From assembly GCF_900099805.1 (NCBI RefSeq), contig NZ_FNDR01000004.1:1-64000 (forward strand): a stretch of DNA of 64,000 bases, given 5' to 3'. A program made the translations under genes and the position numbers. Under the pieces are notes generated by a model. That model did no database searches and was not told the DNA's origin. It was given only the letters and a program-made list of their open reading frames with translations. The stretch is from Variovorax sp. OV700. Its GTDB lineage: Bacteria; Pseudomonadota; Gammaproteobacteria; Burkholderiales; Burkholderiaceae_C. This document shows positions 44,667 to 52,274 of this stretch, piece after piece. How positions within the stretch are numbered: position 1 is the stretch's first letter; each line of letters starts with the position of its first letter.

Positions 44667-45851
44667 TTAGAGACGAAGCCCGGCCTGCTTCATCAGCGGC
44701 AGGATGCGGTCGCCGAAGAATTCGAGGTCGGGCTTGAAGTCGAAGAAGCTCAGTTGCAGGCCGTCGATGCCCGCGCGCTTGAGCTGCACGAACTGCTCGA
44801 CCACCTGCTCTGGCGTACCGATGACCTCGATGTTTCCGCCAATGGCGCGGCGCCTGGGTGCGTCGTTGCCGACGCGGCCACGCCAGGCATGCGCGTCGCT
44901 GTCGAAGCGGTTGTAGCTGGCGTTGGGGTCGGCATCGAGGTGGTCGACGATGGCATCGTGGTAGTCCCAGGTCTCGCGCTCGGTCTCGCGGCTGATGACC
45001 ATCGGGTTCAGCAGCGTGCGCACCTCACGCCCCACGTGCCGGGCCGCCTGCTTCACGCGCGCGGCGTGCGCGGGCAGCGCCTCGATGGCGCTTGCGAAGC
45101 TGGAGCCGCTCGGGCTGGTGATGAAGACGATGTCGGAGTAGCGTGCTGCGAACTCGATACCTGCATCGGAGCCGGTGGCGTTCACCAGCACCGGACGGCC
45201 GAAGCGCGGCTTCGGCGAAACGAACGCGCCGTCGAGCTTCCAGGGTGATTCGCCCTTGAACGACCAGTTTTCGGTGTCGGCCCACAGGCGCTGCACCACC
45301 TCGAGGAACTCCGCCGCGAGTTTGTAGCGCCGGTCGTGTTCGATGCGCTGCGAGCCGAACATCTCGTGCTCTACTGCGCGATGGCCCGTGACTACGTTGA
45401 TGCCCCAGCGCCCGCCCGAGATATGGTCCAGCGTGGCGGCGTACTTGGCCAAGTGCAGCGGATGCAGCGGACCGTAGAGCACGTGGATGGTCGAGATCAG
45501 CATGATCCGGCTGGTCACCGCGGTGAGAGCGGCTGTGGTCATGAACGAGTCAAGCGCCTGTCCGTTGAAGACCCCGCCGTAGCCGCCTTTGGGCAGCCAC
45601 TGCGAGAGCGCGAACACGAGGTCGAATCCGAGTTGCTCGGCGTGCAGCACGAGATCCCTGTTGTAGTCGAAGCGCCAGTCAGTGGTGCGCGGCAAGGTCG
45701 AGGCGCTCCAGCCGCCCGCCTGGATCGGCAGGAACAGCCCGAGCAGCACGGGCTGCCTGAAGGCCTGGGAGACCGGGCTCTCGCTGAATTCGGTCGGTGC
45801 GGCAAAGCGCTCCCAACCGGCGATGGCGCCGGGCTGGTGGGTCAGGGACAT
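44667..45851 (-). CDS. FMNH2-dependent monooxygenase, SfnG/RutA-like
   Basis: 394-aa luciferase-like flavin monooxygenase. Blocks TTDWRFDYNRDLVLHAEQLG, YAATLDHISGGRWGINVVTG and the EHDRRYKLAAEFLEVVQRLW stretch resemble the dimethyl sulfone monooxygenase SfnG and the pyrimidine oxygenase RutA. It is longer than SfnG (about 365) at the N-terminus, so the exact subfamily stays open. The ATG at 45851 has GGAAGG upstream. Motif copy E lies 55 bp before the start, and the upstream gene codes a DszC-like enzyme. A role in cleaving a sulfone or sulfonate is likely. Confidence 0.85.
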   Translation of the reverse strand: MSLTHQPGAIAGWERFAAPTEFSESPVSQAFRQPVLLGLFLPIQAGGWSASTLPRTTDWRFDYNRDLVLHAEQLGFDLVFALSQWLPKGGYGGVFNGQALDSFMTTAALTAVTSRIMLISTIHVLYGPLHPLHLAKYAATLDHISGGRWGINVVTGHRAVEHEMFGSQRIEHDRRYKLAAEFLEVVQRLWADTENWSFKGESPWKLDGAFVSPKPRFGRPVLVNATGSDAGIEFAARYSDIVFITSPSGSSFASAIEALPAHAARVKQAARHVGREVRTLLNPMVISRETERETWDYHDAIVDHLDADPNASYNRFDSDAHAWRGRVGNDAPRRRAIGGNIEVIGTPEQVVEQFVQLKRAGIDGLQLSFFDFKPDLEFFGDRILPLMKQAGLRL

Positions 45852-45906
45852 TGTTGAATTACCTTCCAGAGGCCCGAATTCTGACCAGCCACTGAGCAAA
45901 TGGCAC

Positions 45907-45931
45907 GGCCGGAATTCGCATATCGAAACTC
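45907..45931 (-). promoter_or_regulatory. 25-bp motif, copy E
   Basis: Minus-strand reading contains GTTTCGATATGCGAATTCCG, 55 bp before the SfnG-like start. It keeps the ATGCG core and shares its left flank with copy D (GAGTTT). It touches the stop codon of the upstream gene, so the downstream gene may have its own promoter within the operon. Confidence 0.5.
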
Positions 45932-47168
45932 AGAAAACCTTGCCTTCCTCCAGATGTTTCGTCGTGCCGTTGAGGTGGTAGTCGCCGATCACGCGCGCCT
46001 TCTGCAGCAGCGGGTTGTGGTTGAAGATGGTGCGCAGGTTGCGCCAGTGGCGATCGAAGTTTTGCTTGCGTGAGGTGGCGGATGCGCCGCCCGCTTCGAA
46101 CAGGCGCTCGGCCGCCTGCAGCGCGATCTTGCTGACGGCCAGCTGTGTCTTCGCGGTGGCGAGTGCGCCGTCGAGCACCAGCTGCTGCAAGCCCTCTTCT
46201 TCCACATCGCCGTCCGCTGCACCACGCCTCAAGGCCTCGGCCGAGCGGTCGAGCTGGCGCGCATTGTCGGCAATGAGCGCATCCACCGCATGGGTGCTGG
46301 TCGCCAGGTCGCCCACCACCCATTGCGTGAAGTGGTCTTCCGCAGCCGCCGATGCAGGGCTGTGCGCCGCGGGCCGGGCGTTGTGGCGCACGTAGTGCAA
46401 GGCATCGCTGAACACATTGCGCACGATGCCCGCGGCCACCGCCACCAGGTAAAGCTGTCGCAGCGCCGCCGCGTGGCGCCGTTGCAGGCTGCGCGGCGAT
46501 GTGAAAACGATTTCGTCGGGCTGCACCTCCAGTCCGTCGAATTCCAGGCTGCCGCTGGCCGTGAGGCGCTGGCCCATGCCGTCCCAGTCGTCCCTCACAA
46601 GCAGGCCGGCGCGATCGGTGGGTACGATCACCGTCGCATCGCGGCCCTCTTCGTCGCGCACCGCGATGCTCGCGAAATCGGAGAACGCGGTGCCGGTCGC
46701 GTAGTACTTGCTGCCGTTGAGCACCCGCCTGTCGCCCTGCCTTTCGAGCGTCGTGGTTACCGTGCCCGAGCGCGGCGTGCTGAGCTCGGTGAAGGCGCCG
46801 CCGAACAGCGCGCCTTCGCGCACGCGGGCCAGCTGCCGGTCGGCATCCGGGTTGGGCGGGGCCGTGGTCCACAGCTCGATGGCGTTGTAGTGCGTGCGCA
46901 AGGCATGCGCCACGTTGGAGTCAGCCGCCGCGAGCGTGGCGACGACCTGCACGAGGTCTTCGATCGAACCGCCGGGGCCGCCGCGCTCGACAGGAACGCG
47001 CAGTGTGCCAAGTCCCGATGCGCGGAACAGCTCAAAGGCCTCGAAAGGCAGCGTACCTTCGCGTTCACGCTGCGAGGCACCTTCGGCGATCGCCGCGCAC
47101 AAGGCCGGCAATCGATCGATCAGCGTCTGGAGCGGCATGCCCAATAGGGCGCGATCGATGGTATTCAT
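45930..47168 (-). CDS. Acyl-CoA-dehydrogenase-fold monooxygenase, DszC/SfnB-like
   Basis: 412-aa flavoenzyme of the acyl-CoA dehydrogenase fold. Residues ~20-120 form the helical N-terminal domain (PFEAFELFRASGLGTLRVPV), followed by the beta domain with FTELSTPRSGTVTTTLER and LTASGSLEFDG, then the C-terminal helices ending NFDRHWRNLRTIFNHNPLLQ. The ending is shared with SfnB and DszC, which use reduced flavin and oxygen rather than acyl-CoA. The ATG at 47168 follows GGGAA. First gene of a minus-strand three-gene run, preceded by motif copy D at 48 bp. Substrate probably an organosulfur compound. Confidence 0.87.
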   Translation of the reverse strand: MNTIDRALLGMPLQTLIDRLPALCAAIAEGASQREREGTLPFEAFELFRASGLGTLRVPVERGGPGGSIEDLVQVVATLAAADSNVAHALRTHYNAIELWTTAPPNPDADRQLARVREGALFGGAFTELSTPRSGTVTTTLERQGDRRVLNGSKYYATGTAFSDFASIAVRDEEGRDATVIVPTDRAGLLVRDDWDGMGQRLTASGSLEFDGLEVQPDEIVFTSPRSLQRRHAAALRQLYLVAVAAGIVRNVFSDALHYVRHNARPAAHSPASAAAEDHFTQWVVGDLATSTHAVDALIADNARQLDRSAEALRRGAADGDVEEEGLQQLVLDGALATAKTQLAVSKIALQAAERLFEAGGASATSRKQNFDRHWRNLRTIFNHNPLLQKARVIGDYHLNGTTKHLEEGKVF

Positions 47169-47216
47169 TGCATTTCCCGGGAGCGATGGAGAGCCGCGAA
47201 TATAGGCTCCCTTCCT

Positions 47217-47241
47217 CATCGGTTCCCGCATAAGAAAACTC
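47217..47241 (-). promoter_or_regulatory. 25-bp motif, copy D, in divergent promoter
   Basis: Minus-strand reading contains GTTTTCTTATGCGGGAACCG, 48 bp before the DszC-like start and 140 bp before the divergent binding-protein gene. It matches copies A, B, C and E at the ATGCG core, with CTTATGCGG shared with C. Confidence 0.55.
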
Positions 47242-47381
47242 GGTTCTCGTACGTGCCGCACCGCGGGCGCTCACGCGCAATCAGCGCATTTCCAAGATCG
47301 AAAAAATGCTAAGTGCCGGCTCCATTTTCCCGGACCATCGTCTGCCCTTTTGCACCAGTCGCGGACACGGCGACCCACTCC

Positions 47382-48992
47382 ATGGCTCTCTCTTCCCTCC
47401 TCCGGAAACTCTCGTCCAGCCAACGGCTGCTTCAGCTGGCGCTGGCCTTCCTGCCCTTCACGGCGGTCGCGCAGGTCAAGGCCCCCGCGCCGGTGGACGG
47501 CGGCACGCTGACCTATGCGGTGTCGCAGGAACCCACCTCGCTCGTATCCTTTCTCGACACCAAGACCGACAACCGCAACATCAGCGCCAAGGTCACCGAG
47601 GGCCTGCTTCGCTACGACGCGAAGTTCAACCCGCAGCCGCTGCTGGCGACCTCGTGGCAGGTGAGCGCCGACGGGCTGAAGTACACCTTCAAGCTGCGCG
47701 CGGGCGTGAAGTTCCACGACGGCCGCGATTTCACCGCCGAGGACGTGCGCTATTCGGTGCTGACCCAGAAGAAGCAAGGCCCGCGCGGGCGCATCACGCT
47801 GACGAGCGTGGAGCGCGTCGACGCACCCGATCCGCTCACCGCCGTGATCGTGCTGGCCAAGCCGGCGCCGTTCCTGATCAAGGCGCTGTCGTCGGCGGAG
47901 CTGCCGATCGTGCCCGCGCACCGCTACGCCGACGGCGACCCGCTGGGCAGCGCGAACAATTCCGCGCCCGTGGGCACCGGCCCCTTCATCTTCGAGCAAT
48001 GGGTGCGCGGCAGCCACCTGGTGCTGCGCAAGAACCCCGGCTACTGGCGCCGGGGCCATCCGCGCATCGACCGCGTGATCGTGAAGTTCGTGCGCGATCC
48101 GGCCGCGATCTCCACCGCCGTCGAGACCGGCGAGGTGGATGTCGCGCAAGGCGTGAGCCTGGCCGACCTCGAACGCTTGTCGACAAATTCGAAGCTCAAG
48201 GTGGACGACGGCTACGACGGCTATCTCAACAATGCGTCTTTCCTCGAATTCAACGTCGAGAATCCGCGGCTTGCGAACGCCAGGGTGCGCCATGCCATCG
48301 CGCAGGCGATCGACCGCAACTTCATCCGAAACACCATTTACTACAAGCGCGCGGAGGTGGTGAACTCGCCGATCCCGCGCGTGCTCGCCGACTACTACGA
48401 CGACAGCACCTTCCGCGACACCTTCGACGTGGCAGCAGCCAACAAGCTGCTGGACGAGGCGGGCCAACCGAAGAGGGCCGACGGCCAGCGCTTTTCCCTG
48501 CGCCTGAGCTACATCCCCGGCGCGGAGTTCAAGCGCACAGCCGACTACCTGCGCTCCGCGCTCGCGCGGGTGGGCATCAAGGTCGAAATCGTCGACGGCG
48601 ACCTTCCCACCTTCCTCAAGCGCGTCTACACGGCGCGCGAATTCGATCTCAACATCAACGGACTGGGCCGCCTGTTCGACCCAACGGTGGGCGTGCAGCG
48701 CATCTACTGGGGCGACGGCGTGCGCAACCCGCTGATCTGGGTCAACGCGGCCCATTACGACAACCCGCAGGTGGACGAACTGTTTCGGCAGGCGGCAGCG
48801 GAGGTCGACGCGGGCAGGCGCGCCGCGCAGTTCAAACAGATCCAGCAGATCGTCGGGCGCGAGTTGCCGGTGCTGCCCATCGTCACCGTACCCTCGATCG
48901 TGGTGCACAGCGCGCGCCTGCACGACTTCCACAACAGCATCGACCTGATGTCCGGCGATCTGGCCGACGCATGGATCGAACCCAGGAAGTGA
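47382..48992 (+). CDS. Peptide-type ABC binding protein (family 5), paralogue 2
   Basis: 536-aa periplasmic binding protein with a signal peptide to about residue 30 (FLPFTAVAQ). Blocks VTEGLLRYDAKFNPQPLLAT, GVKFHDGRDFTAEDVRYSVL, VGTGPFIFEQWVRGSH and FDPTVGVQRIYW place it with the paralogues at 16014, 50558 and 59784, of which it is the most divergent. The ATG at 47382 gives the signal peptide; no strong Shine-Dalgarno sequence is seen. It heads a long plus-strand run with an amidase and further binding proteins, but no permease gene lies directly beside it. Confidence 0.92.
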   Translation: MALSSLLRKLSSSQRLLQLALAFLPFTAVAQVKAPAPVDGGTLTYAVSQEPTSLVSFLDTKTDNRNISAKVTEGLLRYDAKFNPQPLLATSWQVSADGLKYTFKLRAGVKFHDGRDFTAEDVRYSVLTQKKQGPRGRITLTSVERVDAPDPLTAVIVLAKPAPFLIKALSSAELPIVPAHRYADGDPLGSANNSAPVGTGPFIFEQWVRGSHLVLRKNPGYWRRGHPRIDRVIVKFVRDPAAISTAVETGEVDVAQGVSLADLERLSTNSKLKVDDGYDGYLNNASFLEFNVENPRLANARVRHAIAQAIDRNFIRNTIYYKRAEVVNSPIPRVLADYYDDSTFRDTFDVAAANKLLDEAGQPKRADGQRFSLRLSYIPGAEFKRTADYLRSALARVGIKVEIVDGDLPTFLKRVYTAREFDLNINGLGRLFDPTVGVQRIYWGDGVRNPLIWVNAAHYDNPQVDELFRQAAAEVDAGRRAAQFKQIQQIVGRELPVLPIVTVPSIVVHSARLHDFHNSIDLMSGDLADAWIEPRK

Positions 48993-49030
48993 CCACACAA
49001 GGGCAACCATGACCACACAAGGGCAACCAT
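48991..49030 (+). repeat. 20-bp tandem duplication before the amidase start
   Basis: GACCACACAAGGGCAACCAT occurs twice in exact tandem (48991-49010, 49011-49030) and is followed by GACCACCCAG. The duplication copied the ribosome binding site and start codon of the amidase. The first copy's ATG (49009) opens a seven-codon reading frame (MTTQGQP) whose stop overlaps the true ATG at 49029 as ATGA. Confidence 0.9.
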
Positions 49031-50561
49031 GACCACCCAGGACCTCCATTCCCCCCTTCTGGATTCGCTGACCTTCGCGAGCGCCCGCACGCAGGCCGAG
49101 GCACTGGCGGCGGGCCGCATTTCGGCCGTCGACCTGCTGGAACATGCGCTGGCGCGCATCAGCCATTTCGACAACGACCTCAACGCCGTGGTGGTGCGCA
49201 ACGACGAAGGCGCCCGTGCGGCCGCCCGCGAAGCCGATGCGGCGCTGGCGCGCGGCGAACGCAGGCCGCTGCTCGGCGTGCCGATCACGGTGAAGGAATC
49301 GTTCGACGTCGCCGGCTTCGTCACGACGAGCGGCAGCCCCGACCATGCGAACAACGTGGCCGCCCAGGACTCGCTGGCGGTCGCGGCGCTGCGCGCGGCC
49401 GGCGCGGTGATCGTCGGCAAGAGCAACGTGCCGCTCGCGCTGGCCGACCTGCAGAGCTACAACGCCATCTACGGCGTGAGCAACAACCCCTGGGACGCCA
49501 CGCGCACGCCGGGCGGCTCCTCGGGCGGCTCGGCCGCGGCACTCGCGGCAGGCTATGTGGCGCTCGAGCTGGGCACCGACATCGGCGGCTCCATCCGCAT
49601 TCCCGCGCACTTCAACGGCGTGTACGGCCACAAGCCTACGGCGGGGCTGGTGGCCATGCGAGGCACAGGCGTGCCCTCGGGGCGGCTGGCCGACCGCGAC
49701 CTGAGCGTGGCGGGGCCGCTGGCGCGCACCGCGTCCGACCTCGAGCTCGCGCTGGACCTGCTCGTCAATCTCGAGCCGCTGGCCGCCAAAGCCTGGAGGG
49801 CCACGCTGCCGCCGGCGCGGCACCTGCAGCTCAAGGACTTTCGCGTGCTGGTGATCGACGAGTGGCCCGGCAGCGCCCGCAGCCTGCACGAGGCGCTGGT
49901 GGTCGAGCGCGTGGTGGAGCGGCTGCGCACGCAGGGCGCGAAGGTGAGCCGGCCCTCGGAACTGCCGCCCGGCCTGCTGCCCGATCTCACGGCGTCGCAC
50001 CGCGTCTACCGAAGCCTGCTGGGCTCGTCGCTTGCGTCGCCGCCCGCGCTGAGCAAGGCGGCGCAGAAACGGCTCGAATCGCTGGCGGCCGACGACGACA
50101 GCGCCGATGCCGCGTGGCTGCGCGCGCCCATGCTGCGCCACAGCGACTGGCTCCAGGACAACGAGCGGCGCGTCGCGCTGCGCCACCAATGGGAGCGGTT
50201 CTTCGAGGCCTTCGACGTGGTGGTGACGCCGGTCGCGCCGCTGCCGGCCTTCCGCCACAACCACAGCGAACCGAAGGATGCGCGCACCTATCCCGTCGAG
50301 TTCGAGGATGGCACGCGGGAGGTGCGTTTTTTTGATCTTTTCCATTGGGCAGGCCTGCCGGTGCTGCCGGGCCTGCCGGCGACGAGCTTTCCGGTCGGGC
50401 TCGACGACAACGGGCTGCCGGTGAGCGCGCAAGCCGTCGGCCCGTACCTCGAAGACCGCACGACCATCGCCTTTGCGCAGCTGCTCGAAGAGGTCTATGG
50501 GGGCTTCATCGCACCGCCCGGATTCGGCGCAGGCCCGGCAACCGGGGCATCGCGGCCATGA
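49029..50561 (+). CDS. Amidase signature family enzyme
   Basis: 510-aa amidase that hydrolyses amide bonds with a Ser-cisSer-Lys triad. K89 lies in ITVKESFDV, the cis-Ser S164 in TPGGSSGGSAA and the nucleophile S188 in LGTDIGGSIRIPA. No signal peptide, so cytoplasmic. The start at 49029 is preceded by AAGGGC in the second copy of the 20-bp duplication. The stop overlaps the next binding-protein start as ATGA. It may open an amide in the imported compound before further breakdown by the oxoprolinase-like proteins coded downstream; the substrate is not known. Confidence 0.92.
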   Translation: MTTQDLHSPLLDSLTFASARTQAEALAAGRISAVDLLEHALARISHFDNDLNAVVVRNDEGARAAAREADAALARGERRPLLGVPITVKESFDVAGFVTTSGSPDHANNVAAQDSLAVAALRAAGAVIVGKSNVPLALADLQSYNAIYGVSNNPWDATRTPGGSSGGSAAALAAGYVALELGTDIGGSIRIPAHFNGVYGHKPTAGLVAMRGTGVPSGRLADRDLSVAGPLARTASDLELALDLLVNLEPLAAKAWRATLPPARHLQLKDFRVLVIDEWPGSARSLHEALVVERVVERLRTQGAKVSRPSELPPGLLPDLTASHRVYRSLLGSSLASPPALSKAAQKRLESLAADDDSADAAWLRAPMLRHSDWLQDNERRVALRHQWERFFEAFDVVVTPVAPLPAFRHNHSEPKDARTYPVEFEDGTREVRFFDLFHWAGLPVLPGLPATSFPVGLDDNGLPVSAQAVGPYLEDRTTIAFAQLLEEVYGGFIAPPGFGAGPATGASRP

Positions 50562-52183
50562 CCGGGAGCACCATCGATCGCCGCGCCTTCCTGCAGGGCG
50601 GCGCGAGCCTCGGTCTCGCGGGCCTTGCACCTGCGTGGGCACAGGGCCAGCCCGCCTCCGCGGCCGCGGCTGCGCCCGTGCGCAGCGGCACGCTCACCGT
50701 GCTGATCGACCCGGAGCCGCCCACGCTCACCACCATTGCGCATTCGGCGGGCTCGTCAGTGCTGATCTCGGCCAAGGTCACCGAAGGCCTGCTGAGCTAT
50801 GACTTCGACCTGGCGCCGCAGCCGCAGTTGGCCACCGCCTGGGCCGTGAGCAGCGATGGCCTGCAGTACACCTTCACGTTGCGCCGCGGCGTGAAATGGC
50901 ACGACGGCCGGCCCTTCACCTCGGCCGACGTCGCGCATTCCATCGGCCTGCTGAAGCAATACCACCCGCGCGGCCGCGCCACTTTTTCCAGCGTGGCCGA
51001 GGTCCGCACGCCGGACGAATTCACCGCCGTGCTGGTGCTGACCAAGCCGGTGCCCTACCTGATCACCGCGCTCTCGGCCTCCGAATCGCCGATCGTGCCC
51101 CGGCACCTGTACGACAGCGGCAAGGCCGACGCCAATCCGGCGAACAACGCCCCCGTCGGCACCGGCCCGTTCATCTTCAAGGAATGGGTGCGCGGCAGCC
51201 ACGTGAGCTACGAGCGCAACCCGAACTACTGGGATGCGCCGCGCCCCTACGTCGACCGGCTCATCGTGCGCTTCATCCCCGATGCGGCGGCGCGCGCGGC
51301 GGCCATCGAGAGGGGCGAAGTGCACCTGAGCCCCGGCACGCCGGTGCCGCTGGGCGACGTCGAGCGGCTGCGTGCCAGGCCGAACCTGGTGTTCGAGCCG
51401 AACGGCTACCAATACATCAACAGCGTCTCGCGCGTGGAGTTCAACCTCGAGAACCCGGCCCTGCAGGACCTGCGCGTGCGCCAGGCCATCGCGCACGCCA
51501 TCAACCGCCAGGTGGTGCGCAAGACCGTGTGGTACGGCCAGGGCACGCTCATTCCGGGGCCGGTGCATCCGGCGCTCAAGAAGTTCTACGTGCCCGATCT
51601 TCCGGTGCTGCCCTACGACCTGAAGCAGGCCGAGGCGCTGCTCGACGCGGCGGGCCTCACGCGCGGCAGGGCCGGCGCCAACCTGCGGCTGAAACTGGCC
51701 CTGGTGCCGATCCCCAACGAAGGCGGCCAGCGCACGGCCGAGTACCTGAAGCAGAGCCTCGCCCGCATCGGCGTGGAGGTCACCATCAACGCGCAGGACT
51801 TTGCGACCTACGTGCGCCGCATCTATGCCGACCGCGCCTTCGACCTGCACGTGAGCGTGATGAGCAACACCTTCGACCCGACTATCGGCATCCAGCGCCT
51901 GTACTGGTCGAAGAACTTCAAGAAGAGCCTGCCGTTCTCCAACGGATCGGGCTACAGCAACCCCGAAGTGGACCGGCTGCTCGAAGCCGCGGCCGTCGAG
52001 GTGGACGAGGGCCGCAGGCGCCAGGCCTTTACCGAGTTCCAGCGCCACATCGTGCGCGACCTGCCCGACATCACGCTGCTGGCCATCGACAGCTACACCA
52101 TCGCCGACCGCCGCGTGCGCGGCCACACGGTGAGCGCGGACGGCATTGCCGGCAACCTGGCCGGCGCGTGGATCGGCACCTGA
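50558..52183 (+). CDS. Peptide-type ABC binding protein (family 5), paralogue 3, Tat-like signal
   Basis: 541-aa binding protein. The N-terminus has a twin-arginine pattern IDRRAFLQGGASLGLAGL, so export through Tat is likely, unlike its paralogues with plain signal peptides. Core blocks are RGVKWHDGRPFTSADVAHSI, YHPRGRATF, VGTGPFIFKEWVRGSHVSYE and YWSKNFKKSLPFSNG, nearly the same as in the proteins at 16014 and 59784. Translationally coupled to the amidase gene. It probably binds the amidase's parent compound. Confidence 0.93.
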   Translation: MTGSTIDRRAFLQGGASLGLAGLAPAWAQGQPASAAAAAPVRSGTLTVLIDPEPPTLTTIAHSAGSSVLISAKVTEGLLSYDFDLAPQPQLATAWAVSSDGLQYTFTLRRGVKWHDGRPFTSADVAHSIGLLKQYHPRGRATFSSVAEVRTPDEFTAVLVLTKPVPYLITALSASESPIVPRHLYDSGKADANPANNAPVGTGPFIFKEWVRGSHVSYERNPNYWDAPRPYVDRLIVRFIPDAAARAAAIERGEVHLSPGTPVPLGDVERLRARPNLVFEPNGYQYINSVSRVEFNLENPALQDLRVRQAIAHAINRQVVRKTVWYGQGTLIPGPVHPALKKFYVPDLPVLPYDLKQAEALLDAAGLTRGRAGANLRLKLALVPIPNEGGQRTAEYLKQSLARIGVEVTINAQDFATYVRRIYADRAFDLHVSVMSNTFDPTIGIQRLYWSKNFKKSLPFSNGSGYSNPEVDRLLEAAAVEVDEGRRRQAFTEFQRHIVRDLPDITLLAIDSYTIADRRVRGHTVSADGIAGNLAGAWIGT

Positions 52184-52189
52184 TCCGCC

Positions 52190-52214
52190 GCGTTTGCTTA
52201 TGCGGAAGTCTTCG
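52190..52214 (+). promoter_or_regulatory. 25-bp motif, copy C
   Basis: Plus-strand reading contains TTGCTTATGCGGAAGTCTTC, 60 bp before the rhodanese start. It has the consensus core CTTATGCGGAA and the same orientation relative to its gene as copies D and E. Confidence 0.55.
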
Positions 52215-52274
52215 TAGCTTCGCATCCGCCCCGGAGCTATGGTGCCGCCGACCTCTTTCTTCTTCAGCGCACCC

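Noticed and set aside
49009..49032. ATG at 49009 as the amidase start.
   Set aside because: It runs into a stop after seven codons; the amidase frame begins at 49029.
47271..50642. A minus-strand open frame of over 1,100 codons opposite a binding-protein and an amidase gene.
   Set aside because: It is His/Arg/Val/Gly-rich without recognisable motifs, a typical high-GC mirror frame; the plus-strand genes have signal peptides and catalytic motifs.
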